Shown here: positions 1 to 5,805 of the stretch, one piece after another
Layout of the letters: the number at the start of each line of letters is the position of its first letter
Numbering within the stretch: the stretch's first letter is position 1
Source: Nonlabens sp.
GTDB taxonomy: Bacteria; Bacteroidota; Bacteroidia; Flavobacteriales; Flavobacteriaceae
DNA: 6,205 nt
Reading direction: 5' to 3'
NCBI GenBank assembly: GCA_023301395.1
Contig: JALZUY010000268.1
Location: 1 to 6,205 of the forward strand
Translations under genes and position numbers: made by a program
Notes under the pieces: model-generated
What the model was told of the DNA's origin: nothing
Databases searched by the model: none
Seen by the model: only the letters and a program-made list of their open reading frames with translations

Positions 1-61
1 TCTACACTTGTAGAATTAAAATATTGTTCTACATTTGTAGAGTTAGTTCTAAAAACGTAGA
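1..61. promoter_or_regulatory. BlaI-type operator: two perfect dyads and one degenerate dyad
   Basis: Two perfect inverted repeats, TCTACA-N2-TGTAGA, lie at 1-14 and 28-41. A third copy at 48-61 is weaker: the arms TCTAAA and CGTAGA pair at 4 of 6 positions. Centres are 27 and 20 bp apart. BlaI/MecI repressors are known to bind TACA...TGTA dyads as dimers, and the gene that follows encodes such a repressor, so autorepression is the natural reading. The first dyad covers the -33 element, the second covers the -7 element, and the third ends one base before the start codon. The first dyad touches the window edge, so more copies may lie to the left. Confidence 0.75.
8..37 (+). promoter_or_regulatory. 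Bacteroidota-type promoter of the blaI-M56 operon
   Basis: A TTG at 8-10 and TACATTTG at 30-37 are separated by 19 nt. This matches the known Bacteroidota sigma-factor consensus, a -33 TTG and a -7 TAnnTTTG about 19-21 nt apart. Transcription would then start at about 41-44, leaving a leader of only about 20 nt before the ATG at 63. Both promoter elements lie inside the dyads of the putative operator, so a bound repressor would block RNA polymerase directly. The match is seen in the sequence; the start site is inferred. Confidence 0.72.
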
Positions 62-62
62 A

Positions 63-428
63 ATGAAATTATCAAAAACTGAAGAAGATCTTATGAGTCA
101 TTTATGGAAGCTAGAAAAAGCTTTTATGAAAGACTTATTAGAAGAATATCCTGACCCCAAGCCTGCTACTACTACTATTGCTACACTGTTAAAACGTATG
201 ACAGATAAAGGTTTTGTAGGTTATGAACTGTTCGGTAAAAGTCGTCAGTATAAGCCACTTGTTAAAAAAAGTGATTACTTCTCAAAGCATGTAAATGGGT
301 TGATTAAAAACTTTTTTAACGATAGCGCTTCACAATTTGCCTCTTTCTTTACTAAAGAAACAGATTTAAGTAAAAAAGAATTGGAAGAACTGAGAAAAAT
401 TATAGATCAACAAATTAAAGATGTGTAG
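63..428 (+). CDS. BlaI/MecI/CopY-family transcriptional repressor
   Basis: This is a 121-residue DNA-binding repressor, expected to act as a cytoplasmic dimer; the usual family length is about 120-130. The N-terminal winged helix spans about residues 1-70. The helix-turn-helix lies near 34-52 (KPATTTIATLLKRMTDKG), and the wing follows (GYELFGKSRQYKP). The C-terminal helices, about 71-121, would form the dimer and contain the region (about 88-98) comparable to where staphylococcal BlaI is cut by its protease; the exact cut site cannot be assigned. I chose ATG at 63 because the family's typical beginning (KLSKTEEDLM) starts there. The reading frame extends back to TTG at 24, but that lies inside the promoter. 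The M56 peptidase gene starts 2 nt after the stop codon, giving the usual repressor-protease operon. Its regulatory target is probably its own promoter; other targets are not visible. The family call is firm, and the regulated process is unknown. Confidence 0.93.
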   Translation: MKLSKTEEDLMSHLWKLEKAFMKDLLEEYPDPKPATTTIATLLKRMTDKGFVGYELFGKSRQYKPLVKKSDYFSKHVNGLIKNFFNDSASQFASFFTKETDLSKKELEELRKIIDQQIKDV

Positions 429-430
429 TT

Positions 431-2344
431 ATGGAACATTTCTTAATCAACTCTTCTGTTTGTTTATTTATAATGTGGTTAGCTTATAAATTACTACTTG
501 AAAACACTTCATGGCATGGATTTAAAAGATTCTATTTGATAGGTGCACTTATCATATCGGTTCTTATTCCTTTCATTGTGGTAGAGACGATTGTAATTCC
601 TATAGAAGAAACTACATTTATGGATTATGATTTGAATACCTTAGAAACGGTTATAGAAAAACCTGCCTTTGAAGTGAATTGGTTTTATGTAATGCTAGGC
701 GTTTATGCAGTAGGTTTTGGAATTATGCTATGGCGTTTTATTAAGAATTTGAACTCTTTTAGAATCCAACAAGAAGATGAGGTCAGTTCTTACAAAGCCT
801 ACCAACTCATTTTACGCAATCAGATTACCATACCTCATTCATTTCTCAAACGTATTTTTATTGCTAAGAAAGACCATGAATCTAAAAAGATTCCTTCGGT
901 AGTTTTAGAACATGAAAAAGCGCATTTAGATCAGAAACACTCTTTAGACATATTGTTTATTGAACTGCTTATAATGTTACTGTGGTTCAATCCATTGTTA
1001 TACATCATCAGGTATTCAATGAAATTAAATCATGAGTTTCTTGCAGATCAATCTGTTATAAATCAAGGCGTTTCTACTACAGAGTACCAACAAATATTAT
1101 TAGATCATGCCACGACTAGTTACCAACAGGCCATGGCAAACACATTTACTTTTCCCATCATTAAAAAAAGATTTCACATTATGAAAATTCAAACATCACA
1201 CACCAGCCTGCTTTTAAGAAGCCTTGCTCTTATTCCTGTTCTTGCATTACTTATTATAAGTTGTGGTAAAGAAGAGACCCAATTTATAGAAGTAGAAGAA
1301 ATTATAGAGATAGAAGAGGTAAATCATAAAAAAATCATAGTAGACGGCAGCAAAGAAAGTGGCTATGTAACGATTAATGGTAAAATCCATTATTATGTTA
1401 TTGAAGGTGATAAAACTTTAATTTTTGACAGATATGGTAATAAACAAGATCTTGAAAGTCAAGGATATGAAGTGATAGCCGTTATTGAAGAGGTTATAGA
1501 AGTAGAAGAGCTTCCTGTTTCAAATGGCGCTATCAATTATATTAAAACACATAAAGATGAACTTAACTATTATCTAGGGAAAAATCAAATCTCAGCAGAT
1601 GCAGCTATAAATATCATTGAAAAAAACGGACAACATGGCGTTGAAATAAGTCCTGACGCAAATGGAATCAATTCTATAAAAATTAAAGAAACTGAACAAA
1701 ACAAAAATGTATTTCGAACTTCCGGAAGTAACGAAAAATGGATTAAAGGGTTTGAAACTGATTTTAATTTAAAGGGAAAATCAAAGGAATTACAATCAGT
1801 TTCACCAACTGCCATACTTAAATCTGAAGCATCATTGAATTCTTCTGGAAATGAAAATTTAAACAAATCCATGGTTGAAACAAATAAGCAAATCACATAT
1901 ACATCTATCAAAGGTTCTCATCGAAACATATTTACAATTGACGCAAATGTTCAAGAAGGAGAAATCATGTTAGAAGGTGAAAATTACACCTACAATTCAA
2001 AAGATCTTAATGATATTAGAGTTTATAACCAAAATAATCAAATGCTCTCTCAAGAAAAAATTCAACAGCTTAAAATTGGTTTTAGACCGGTCTGGTGGAA
2101 TGGTAAAGAAAAAACAAAAGAAATTCTAAGAAACAGTAAAATAATAGAATCATTTAAAAACAACAAGGTAGCCTTACATTATAAAGGTGGATATACAAAA
2201 AATTATGAGGAAGCTTTACAATTTGATGCAACAGATATGTTTGTTTACCTTGAACAAAAGAAGGATCACATAACTATTACACTAGGACCACACTCTTGGG
2301 CTAAAACCAACTCAAATTATCAAGTGTTTAAAAAATATTTCTAA
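431..2344 (+). CDS. M56-family (BlaR1-like) membrane metallopeptidase with an unrecognised C-terminal region
   Basis: This 637-residue inner-membrane zinc protease is the likely signal transducer for the BlaI-type repressor encoded 2 nt upstream. Hydrophobic segments lie near residues 3-23, 35-57, 84-105, 173-196 and 258-277. The zinc site is HEKAH at 161-165, with the probable third ligand Glu202 in NHEFLADQ, a typical M56 arrangement. Because His161 and Glu202 must meet on one side, the 173-196 segment may be re-entrant, as I understand for BlaR1. The last segment would then lead out of the cytoplasm. Residues 278-637 occupy the place of the BlaR1 sensor, but I see no penicillin-binding SxxK/SxN/KTG set and no clear TonB domain. 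This region is hydrophilic, with acidic stretches near 286-297 and 351-361. The last membrane segment ends in IISC (Cys278) followed by GKEE, which resembles a lipobox. What is sensed is unknown. The M56 call is strong; the C-terminal role is open. Confidence 0.9.
   Translation: MEHFLINSSVCLFIMWLAYKLLLENTSWHGFKRFYLIGALIISVLIPFIVVETIVIPIEETTFMDYDLNTLETVIEKPAFEVNWFYVMLGVYAVGFGIMLWRFIKNLNSFRIQQEDEVSSYKAYQLILRNQITIPHSFLKRIFIAKKDHESKKIPSVVLEHEKAHLDQKHSLDILFIELLIMLLWFNPLLYIIRYSMKLNHEFLADQSVINQGVSTTEYQQILLDHATTSYQQAMANTFTFPIIKKRFHIMKIQTSHTSLLLRSLALIPVLALLIISCGKEETQFIEVEEIIEIEEVNHKKIIVDGSKESGYVTINGKIHYYVIEGDKTLIFDRYGNKQDLESQGYEVIAVIEEVIEVEELPVSNGAINYIKTHKDELNYYLGKNQISADAAINIIEKNGQHGVEISPDANGINSIKIKETEQNKNVFRTSGSNEKWIKGFETDFNLKGKSKELQSVSPTAILKSEASLNSSGNENLNKSMVETNKQITYTSIKGSHRNIFTIDANVQEGEIMLEGENYTYNSKDLNDIRVYNQNNQMLSQEKIQQLKIGFRPVWWNGKEKTKEILRNSKIIESFKNNKVALHYKGGYTKNYEEALQFDATDMFVYLEQKKDHITITLGPHSWAKTNSNYQVFKKYF
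1284..1509 (+). repeat. Two in-frame 16-bp direct repeats in the M56 gene
   Basis: TTATAGAAGTAGAAGA occurs at 1284-1299 and again at 1494-1509, exactly 210 nt (70 codons) apart and in the same frame. Both copies encode an IEVEE stretch within longer acidic segments (FIEVEEIIEIEEV and VIEEVIEVEEL). They may mark the edges of a duplicated module just outside the last membrane segment, or be simple acidic low-complexity sequence. The intervening proteins do not align obviously by eye. Confidence 0.5.
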
Positions 2345-2513
2345 AAGTTACATTAAAAAATTCGTCGCCCTAGAAAAGGCGAGTATTGATTAAACTTAGC
2401 GTTTCAAATTAGTGTCAGAAAAGCTTGAAAACACAAATGACTTTATAAAATCACCACCGCTCGTAACAATCTGAAAATTATTGCGTTATTAGATAGAACC
2501 TAAATCCATCCAT

Positions 2514-3614
2514 ATGCAATCCTTTTTCATCACCTGCAGCGGTGCAGATACTGACATACTCGATAATTGTAGTGCTGGTGAGCGCACTAAGTATGCCGGT
2601 ATAGGCGCTACGGTTTTCTTTACGGCTCTTATGGCGTTTTTTGCGGCCAGTTATGCGCTGTACACTGTTTTTGATAGTTATTTGATTGCGACAGCTTTTG
2701 GCTTTGTTTGGGGTTTATTGATATTTAATCTGGATCGTTACATCGTTTCTACACTCAAAAAGAGTGATAAAAAAATGAATGAAATCTGGCAAGCTGCGCC
2801 TCGTATTGTTCTAGCGATTATCATTGCTGTTGTAATTTCCAAACCACTCGAATTAAAGATTTTTGAGAAGGAAATTGACCAGGTTCTATTAGAAGAAAAA
2901 AACCAGCTTACACTGGAGAATCAGGAACAAGTAGCACAATTGTATGTGGTTGAGGAAACCGCTTTCGCGAAAGCGATACAAGACTTAAAAACAGAAATAA
3001 CTACCAAAGAGGAAGAAGTAAACGCACTCTACAACACCTACATCACTGAGGCCGAAGGAACCTCAGGAACCAATAAGTTAGGAAAAGGTCCAGTCTATAA
3101 AGAAAAACGTGAAAAACACGACGCCGCACTAGCTGACCTCAATGCCTTAAAAGCCGCGAATGCCGATAAAATCGCAGCCATAGAATTGCAAATGGCAACG
3201 CTTCAAGAAACAGAATCTACGATGCTTGCTGCTACCCAACCCATAATAGATAACTTTGACGGATTAATGGCGCGGATAGAGGCGTTAAACAAGCTACCAT
3301 TTCTCACATCATTCTTTATATTCTTGCTATTTCTAGCCGTAGAAACATCACCTATTATAGCCAAATTACTCGCACCGCGTGGTGAGTACGACTTTAAACT
3401 AGCAGAGCGTGAAGACCTTGTAAAATCATGGGTAATCCAACAAAAACAACAACAAGAAATCCTAATACAAACCGACAAAACACTCAACAACCGCGTCTAT
3501 GCCGATATTGCCGAAGAAGAAGCTCTCTATGCCTACAAGAAAAAAATGGCAAGAGAACTCATGAAAGAACAAGCCGATGCGTTTTATAAAAAACAGAAAG
3601 GGATATTAGGTTAA
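2514..3614 (+). CDS. DUF4407-family membrane protein with a long coiled coil
   Basis: This 366-residue protein is of unknown function. Two hydrophobic segments (about 27-49 and 54-71) are followed by FNLDRYIVS (71-79). A third segment (about 95-110) runs into SKPLELKIFEKEI (109-121). This order is characteristic of DUF4407 proteins. Residues 121-230 are rich in Glu, Lys, Gln and Ala and are predicted by eye to be helical or coiled coil, probably on the outer face of the inner membrane. A fourth segment spans about 262-284, and residues 288-366 form a charged cytoplasmic tail (KLAEREDLVKSW, then Gln/Lys-rich). ATG at 2514 is the natural start because the family's N-terminal pattern (FFITCSGAD) begins at once. 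The gene stands alone between a 169-nt gap and a convergent operon. It looks richer in G+C than the upstream operon, especially in its second half. A perfect 16-bp palindrome lies in its coiled-coil section. The family call is good; nothing here indicates a function. Confidence 0.85.
   Translation: MQSFFITCSGADTDILDNCSAGERTKYAGIGATVFFTALMAFFAASYALYTVFDSYLIATAFGFVWGLLIFNLDRYIVSTLKKSDKKMNEIWQAAPRIVLAIIIAVVISKPLELKIFEKEIDQVLLEEKNQLTLENQEQVAQLYVVEETAFAKAIQDLKTEITTKEEEVNALYNTYITEAEGTSGTNKLGKGPVYKEKREKHDAALADLNALKAANADKIAAIELQMATLQETESTMLAATQPIIDNFDGLMARIEALNKLPFLTSFFIFLLFLAVETSPIIAKLLAPRGEYDFKLAEREDLVKSWVIQQKQQQEILIQTDKTLNNRVYADIAEEEALYAYKKKMARELMKEQADAFYKKQKGILG
2960..2975. repeat. Perfect 16-bp palindrome CGCTTTCGCGAAAGCG
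   Basis: The sequence CGCTTTCGCGAAAGCG equals its own reverse complement. It lies inside the DUF4407 gene, where it is read as part of TAFAKAI in the periplasmic helical region. It occurs once in this window. From memory, short peptides that this palindrome would encode in its three frames (AFAKA, RFRES, LSRKR) recur in proteins of some marine flavobacteria, suggesting a dispersed genomic repeat. That is recollection, not something this window can show. Confidence 0.8.
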
Positions 3615-3656
3615 CTGTTAACTGAAAAAATTCGATTCAAATTCAAGTTCAAATTC
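3610..3656. repeat. Simple repeats between two convergent genes
   Basis: GTTAACT is repeated in tandem at 3610-3616 and 3617-3623; the first copy includes the DUF4407 stop codon. After an A-rich stretch, a TTCAAA-type hexamer array follows: TTCAAA at 3636, TTCAAG at 3642, TTCAAA at 3648, then TTC at 3654, with a degenerate unit before it at 3631. It fills the gap between two genes that end facing each other. I see no GC-rich hairpin with a T-tract, so no conventional intrinsic terminator can be called for either gene. Confidence 0.6.
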
Positions 3657-3657
3657 T

Positions 3658-5436
3658 CTAATCATCTACTATTCCCATTTTCCTTAATAGAAAACTCGCA
3701 TTCATATTAGTAGCTATTCCATCTTTGAATGTGTAATCAAAGGTGAGTTCATCATTTGTGATGTCTGCATCAAAGAAGTAGTTTGAGATGCTTTCGTATT
3801 CATTTGCCACCTCAGTAAGGCTTAAATCATGTGTAGCGATGATTCCTGTGGCGTGTTTTCTAGAAAGTTTCTCGATGAGTTTTCTAGAACCATTTGCTTT
3901 ATCCTGGCTATTAGTTCCCTTTAATATTTCATCTAATACGATAAAGTAACGTTCCGTCTCTATCTTATCTACTATGTATTTAAGACGTTTTAACTCGCTA
4001 AAGAAATAACTCTCATCATCAGTCAGTGAATCGCTAGTTCTCATACTAGTGATTAACTTAATAGGACTGTAAGTCATGGATTGTGCGCATACTGGCAACC
4101 CAGCATTTGCCATTACAATCTTCATAGAAACAGTTCTTAAAAAGGTGCTTTTTCCAGCCATATTTGCTCCAGTAATAATGAAGAATTCACCACTAGAAAT
4201 GTTGATGTCGTTTCCTATCGCTTTTGCAGGATCTAGTAATGGATGTTTTGCATCTTTCACTTTCATTTTAAAATCACCATTTTCAATCGTTGGGTACACA
4301 TAATCTTGATGATTATAAGCAAAATTTCCTAGTGAATTCATAGCATCTATTTGCGCTACAGCTTCTAGCCAATTTTCAATATGATCTGCATTTTGCTTTA
4401 ACCATTTTTCAATCGTATAAACTTGTTTTAAATCCCATAGTCCAAAACCGTTTGCCAGTACTCCAAACAACATATTATTACGTTGATCTAATCTACCTAT
4501 TGCAGCTGCTAATTCTTGAAATCTAGTCGATGCTGGCGCATCACCTACCGTAATTCTAGATTTGAACTCTTTCAATAAATCACTTTCAAAATTTTCATTC
4601 TCAATAGCTCGAATCAACTGGCTATATTGCTGAAAAAACAATTCCAGTGTAGAAATATTTGCACTAAAAGAAGTAATGCGTTTTACATATTTACCTGTAA
4701 CCGCTAAACCTCCAAAAAATGATGCGGCAAAAACATATCCATTGACAAAATCATTAAAATAAGCAACTCCTAAAAGGATCGATAAACCGATCCATACCCA
4801 TGGTAACCATGAGAATACCTGAGGCACAAATGCTTCATAATTCTTTATCCATGCCAGCATGGTTTTAGGATTCTTTTCATTATTGAGTAAAGTCGCAGTC
4901 GCGCCATAATTGTGCCTGAACTCTACTTTTTGAGAAAGCTCTTTAATAGCCCCTTGTTTTTGAATAATTCCCGTGAAATCGTTTGATAAGAATTGATCTG
5001 CGAGCGTCACAATTCCATCTTTGGTAACACTACGATTCACATACTGAAAGAAAGATCCAGCACCAAATAAATCAATATCTCTACTGTATTCATGATCATC
5101 CTTTAAAAATCCTGACCCATGCGGTCGATCATAAAAATCTCTACTCAACATTTTTAACTCTAACTCATTTCGGTCTAGTAAGGCTTGTTGAAAATCTCTT
5201 TTCCTGCGCAAATTCTCGTGTCTGGAAACTAAGAATAAGAATCCTACAAAGGTAGCTATTGCGATTACGGCAGCAACCTGCCACTGAGACCATAAGAAAT
5301 AAATCCCAACAGCTCCAGCTACAAAAAGCAGTAATCTAATAGTACTTGATATACGTAGTTGACCCTTAATAGAATCTCTGTTATGCTTAAAGCGCTGCGT
5401 GCGCTCTGTATAGAATGAATGTAAAGTATCTTTCAA
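3658..5436 (-). CDS. Membrane-anchored MutS-like ATPase
   Basis: This 592-residue protein has a C-terminal MutS-type ATPase domain and hydrophobic hairpins in its N-terminal half. Hydrophobic segments lie near 31-50, 52-70, 207-227 and 230-248, each pair followed by basic residues, so the soluble parts should be cytoplasmic. A MutS core-like section begins near 115 (SRDIDLFGAGSFFQYVNR, then a TxxG pattern). The ATPase shows HPLL at 398-401, Walker A GANMAGKST at 423-431, a signature-like segment DSLTDDESYFFSELKRL at 469-485, Walker B FIVLDE at 498-503 followed by ILKGTN, and THD at 535-537. No N-terminal mismatch-recognition domain is present, and canonical MutS is much longer (about 850 residues), so mismatch repair should not be assumed. 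The start is TTG at 5436, directly after the TAA of the YjbR-like gene and in the same frame. The next in-frame ATG would delete the first membrane pair. The ATPase call is certain; the biological role is unknown. Confidence 0.92.
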   Translation of the reverse strand: MKDTLHSFYTERTQRFKHNRDSIKGQLRISSTIRLLLFVAGAVGIYFLWSQWQVAAVIAIATFVGFLFLVSRHENLRRKRDFQQALLDRNELELKMLSRDFYDRPHGSGFLKDDHEYSRDIDLFGAGSFFQYVNRSVTKDGIVTLADQFLSNDFTGIIQKQGAIKELSQKVEFRHNYGATATLLNNEKNPKTMLAWIKNYEAFVPQVFSWLPWVWIGLSILLGVAYFNDFVNGYVFAASFFGGLAVTGKYVKRITSFSANISTLELFFQQYSQLIRAIENENFESDLLKEFKSRITVGDAPASTRFQELAAAIGRLDQRNNMLFGVLANGFGLWDLKQVYTIEKWLKQNADHIENWLEAVAQIDAMNSLGNFAYNHQDYVYPTIENGDFKMKVKDAKHPLLDPAKAIGNDINISSGEFFIITGANMAGKSTFLRTVSMKIVMANAGLPVCAQSMTYSPIKLITSMRTSDSLTDDESYFFSELKRLKYIVDKIETERYFIVLDEILKGTNSQDKANGSRKLIEKLSRKHATGIIATHDLSLTEVANEYESISNYFFDADITNDELTFDYTFKDGIATNMNASFLLRKMGIVDD

Positions 5437-5805
5437 TTATAAGTTTTTAAGGTCTTCTTTTTGAGTTCTTGTTAATTTTTTTACAACTAAATCATAGCTA
5501 TGGTCTATCCATTTTTTAAGTTCTGGCGTGTCCATAGATCTATCCGTGAAAATAGTATTCCAGTGTTTTTTATTACTATGGTAACCGCCTATTACAGTAC
5601 CATCATATGCTTCTCTTAATTCCATTGCTTGCTCTGGATCACATTTTAAATTCACGCTAGGTGTTCCACGTTCCCATCGATCTAGTCCAGTGAAACAAAA
5701 CATTTTACCCATTACTTTAAATACAAGCGTTACCTCATCAAAGGGAAACTCTTCAGTAACTGCTTTTTTAGATAAGCAATAGTCTCTTAATTCGTCTATG
5801 TGCAT
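5437..5805 (-). CDS. YjbR/MmcQ-family protein (CyaY-like fold)
   Basis: This small cytoplasmic protein of 122 residues has the usual length for the YjbR/MmcQ family (formerly DUF419), whose members have a CyaY-like fold and are annotated as possible DNA-binding proteins without an established reaction. Family hallmarks in order are EEFPFDEVTLVFKVMGKMF near 18-36, PSVNLKCDPEQAMELRE near 49-65, and GGYHSNKKHWNTI near 73-85. The ATG at 5805 overlaps the TAA of the upstream DUF4230 gene by one base (TAATG), a common arrangement for translational coupling. Its own TAA is followed at once by the TTG start of the MutS-like gene. The context points to a single transcript whose promoter lies beyond the right edge. 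Family assignment is strong; function is not known. Confidence 0.92.
   Translation of the reverse strand: MHIDELRDYCLSKKAVTEEFPFDEVTLVFKVMGKMFCFTGLDRWERGTPSVNLKCDPEQAMELREAYDGTVIGGYHSNKKHWNTIFTDRSMDTPELKKWIDHSYDLVVKKLTRTQKEDLKNL

Noticed and set aside
24..62. TTG at 24 as the start of the repressor gene
   Set aside because: It lies within the promoter and upstream of the predicted transcription start; the family N-terminus begins at the ATG at 63.
1585..1911. Minus-strand open frame of 108 codons
   Set aside because: It is antisense to the M56 gene and shows no recognisable protein features; a shadow frame.
1181..2344. Separate lipoprotein gene starting at the ATG at 1181
   Set aside because: The frame is continuous with the M56 gene, and related proteins commonly have a Met at this position, so an independent start is not supported; kept only as a processing hypothesis.
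2365..2382. Small hairpin TCGCC / GGCGA after the M56 gene, as a terminator
   Set aside because: The stem is only 5 bp with an 8-nt loop, and no T-tract follows; too weak to call.
2402..2430. Inverted repeat TTTCAA / TTGAAA in the gap before the DUF4407 gene, as an operator
   Set aside because: The arms are 6 bp, AT-rich and 17 nt apart; expected by chance in this composition. No TAnnTTTG promoter is present in the gap either.
3203..3490. Minus-strand open frame of 95 codons
   Set aside because: It is antisense to the well-supported DUF4407 gene, with low-complexity Ser/Cys-rich content; a shadow frame.
4076..4303. Plus-strand open frame of 75 codons
   Set aside because: It is antisense to the ATPase core of the MutS-like gene, with no start context or family resemblance.
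3658..5805. Defence island reading of the MutS-like and YjbR-like genes
   Set aside because: No nuclease, restriction, toxin-antitoxin, CRISPR or mobile gene is nearby; the context is ordinary housekeeping-like packing.
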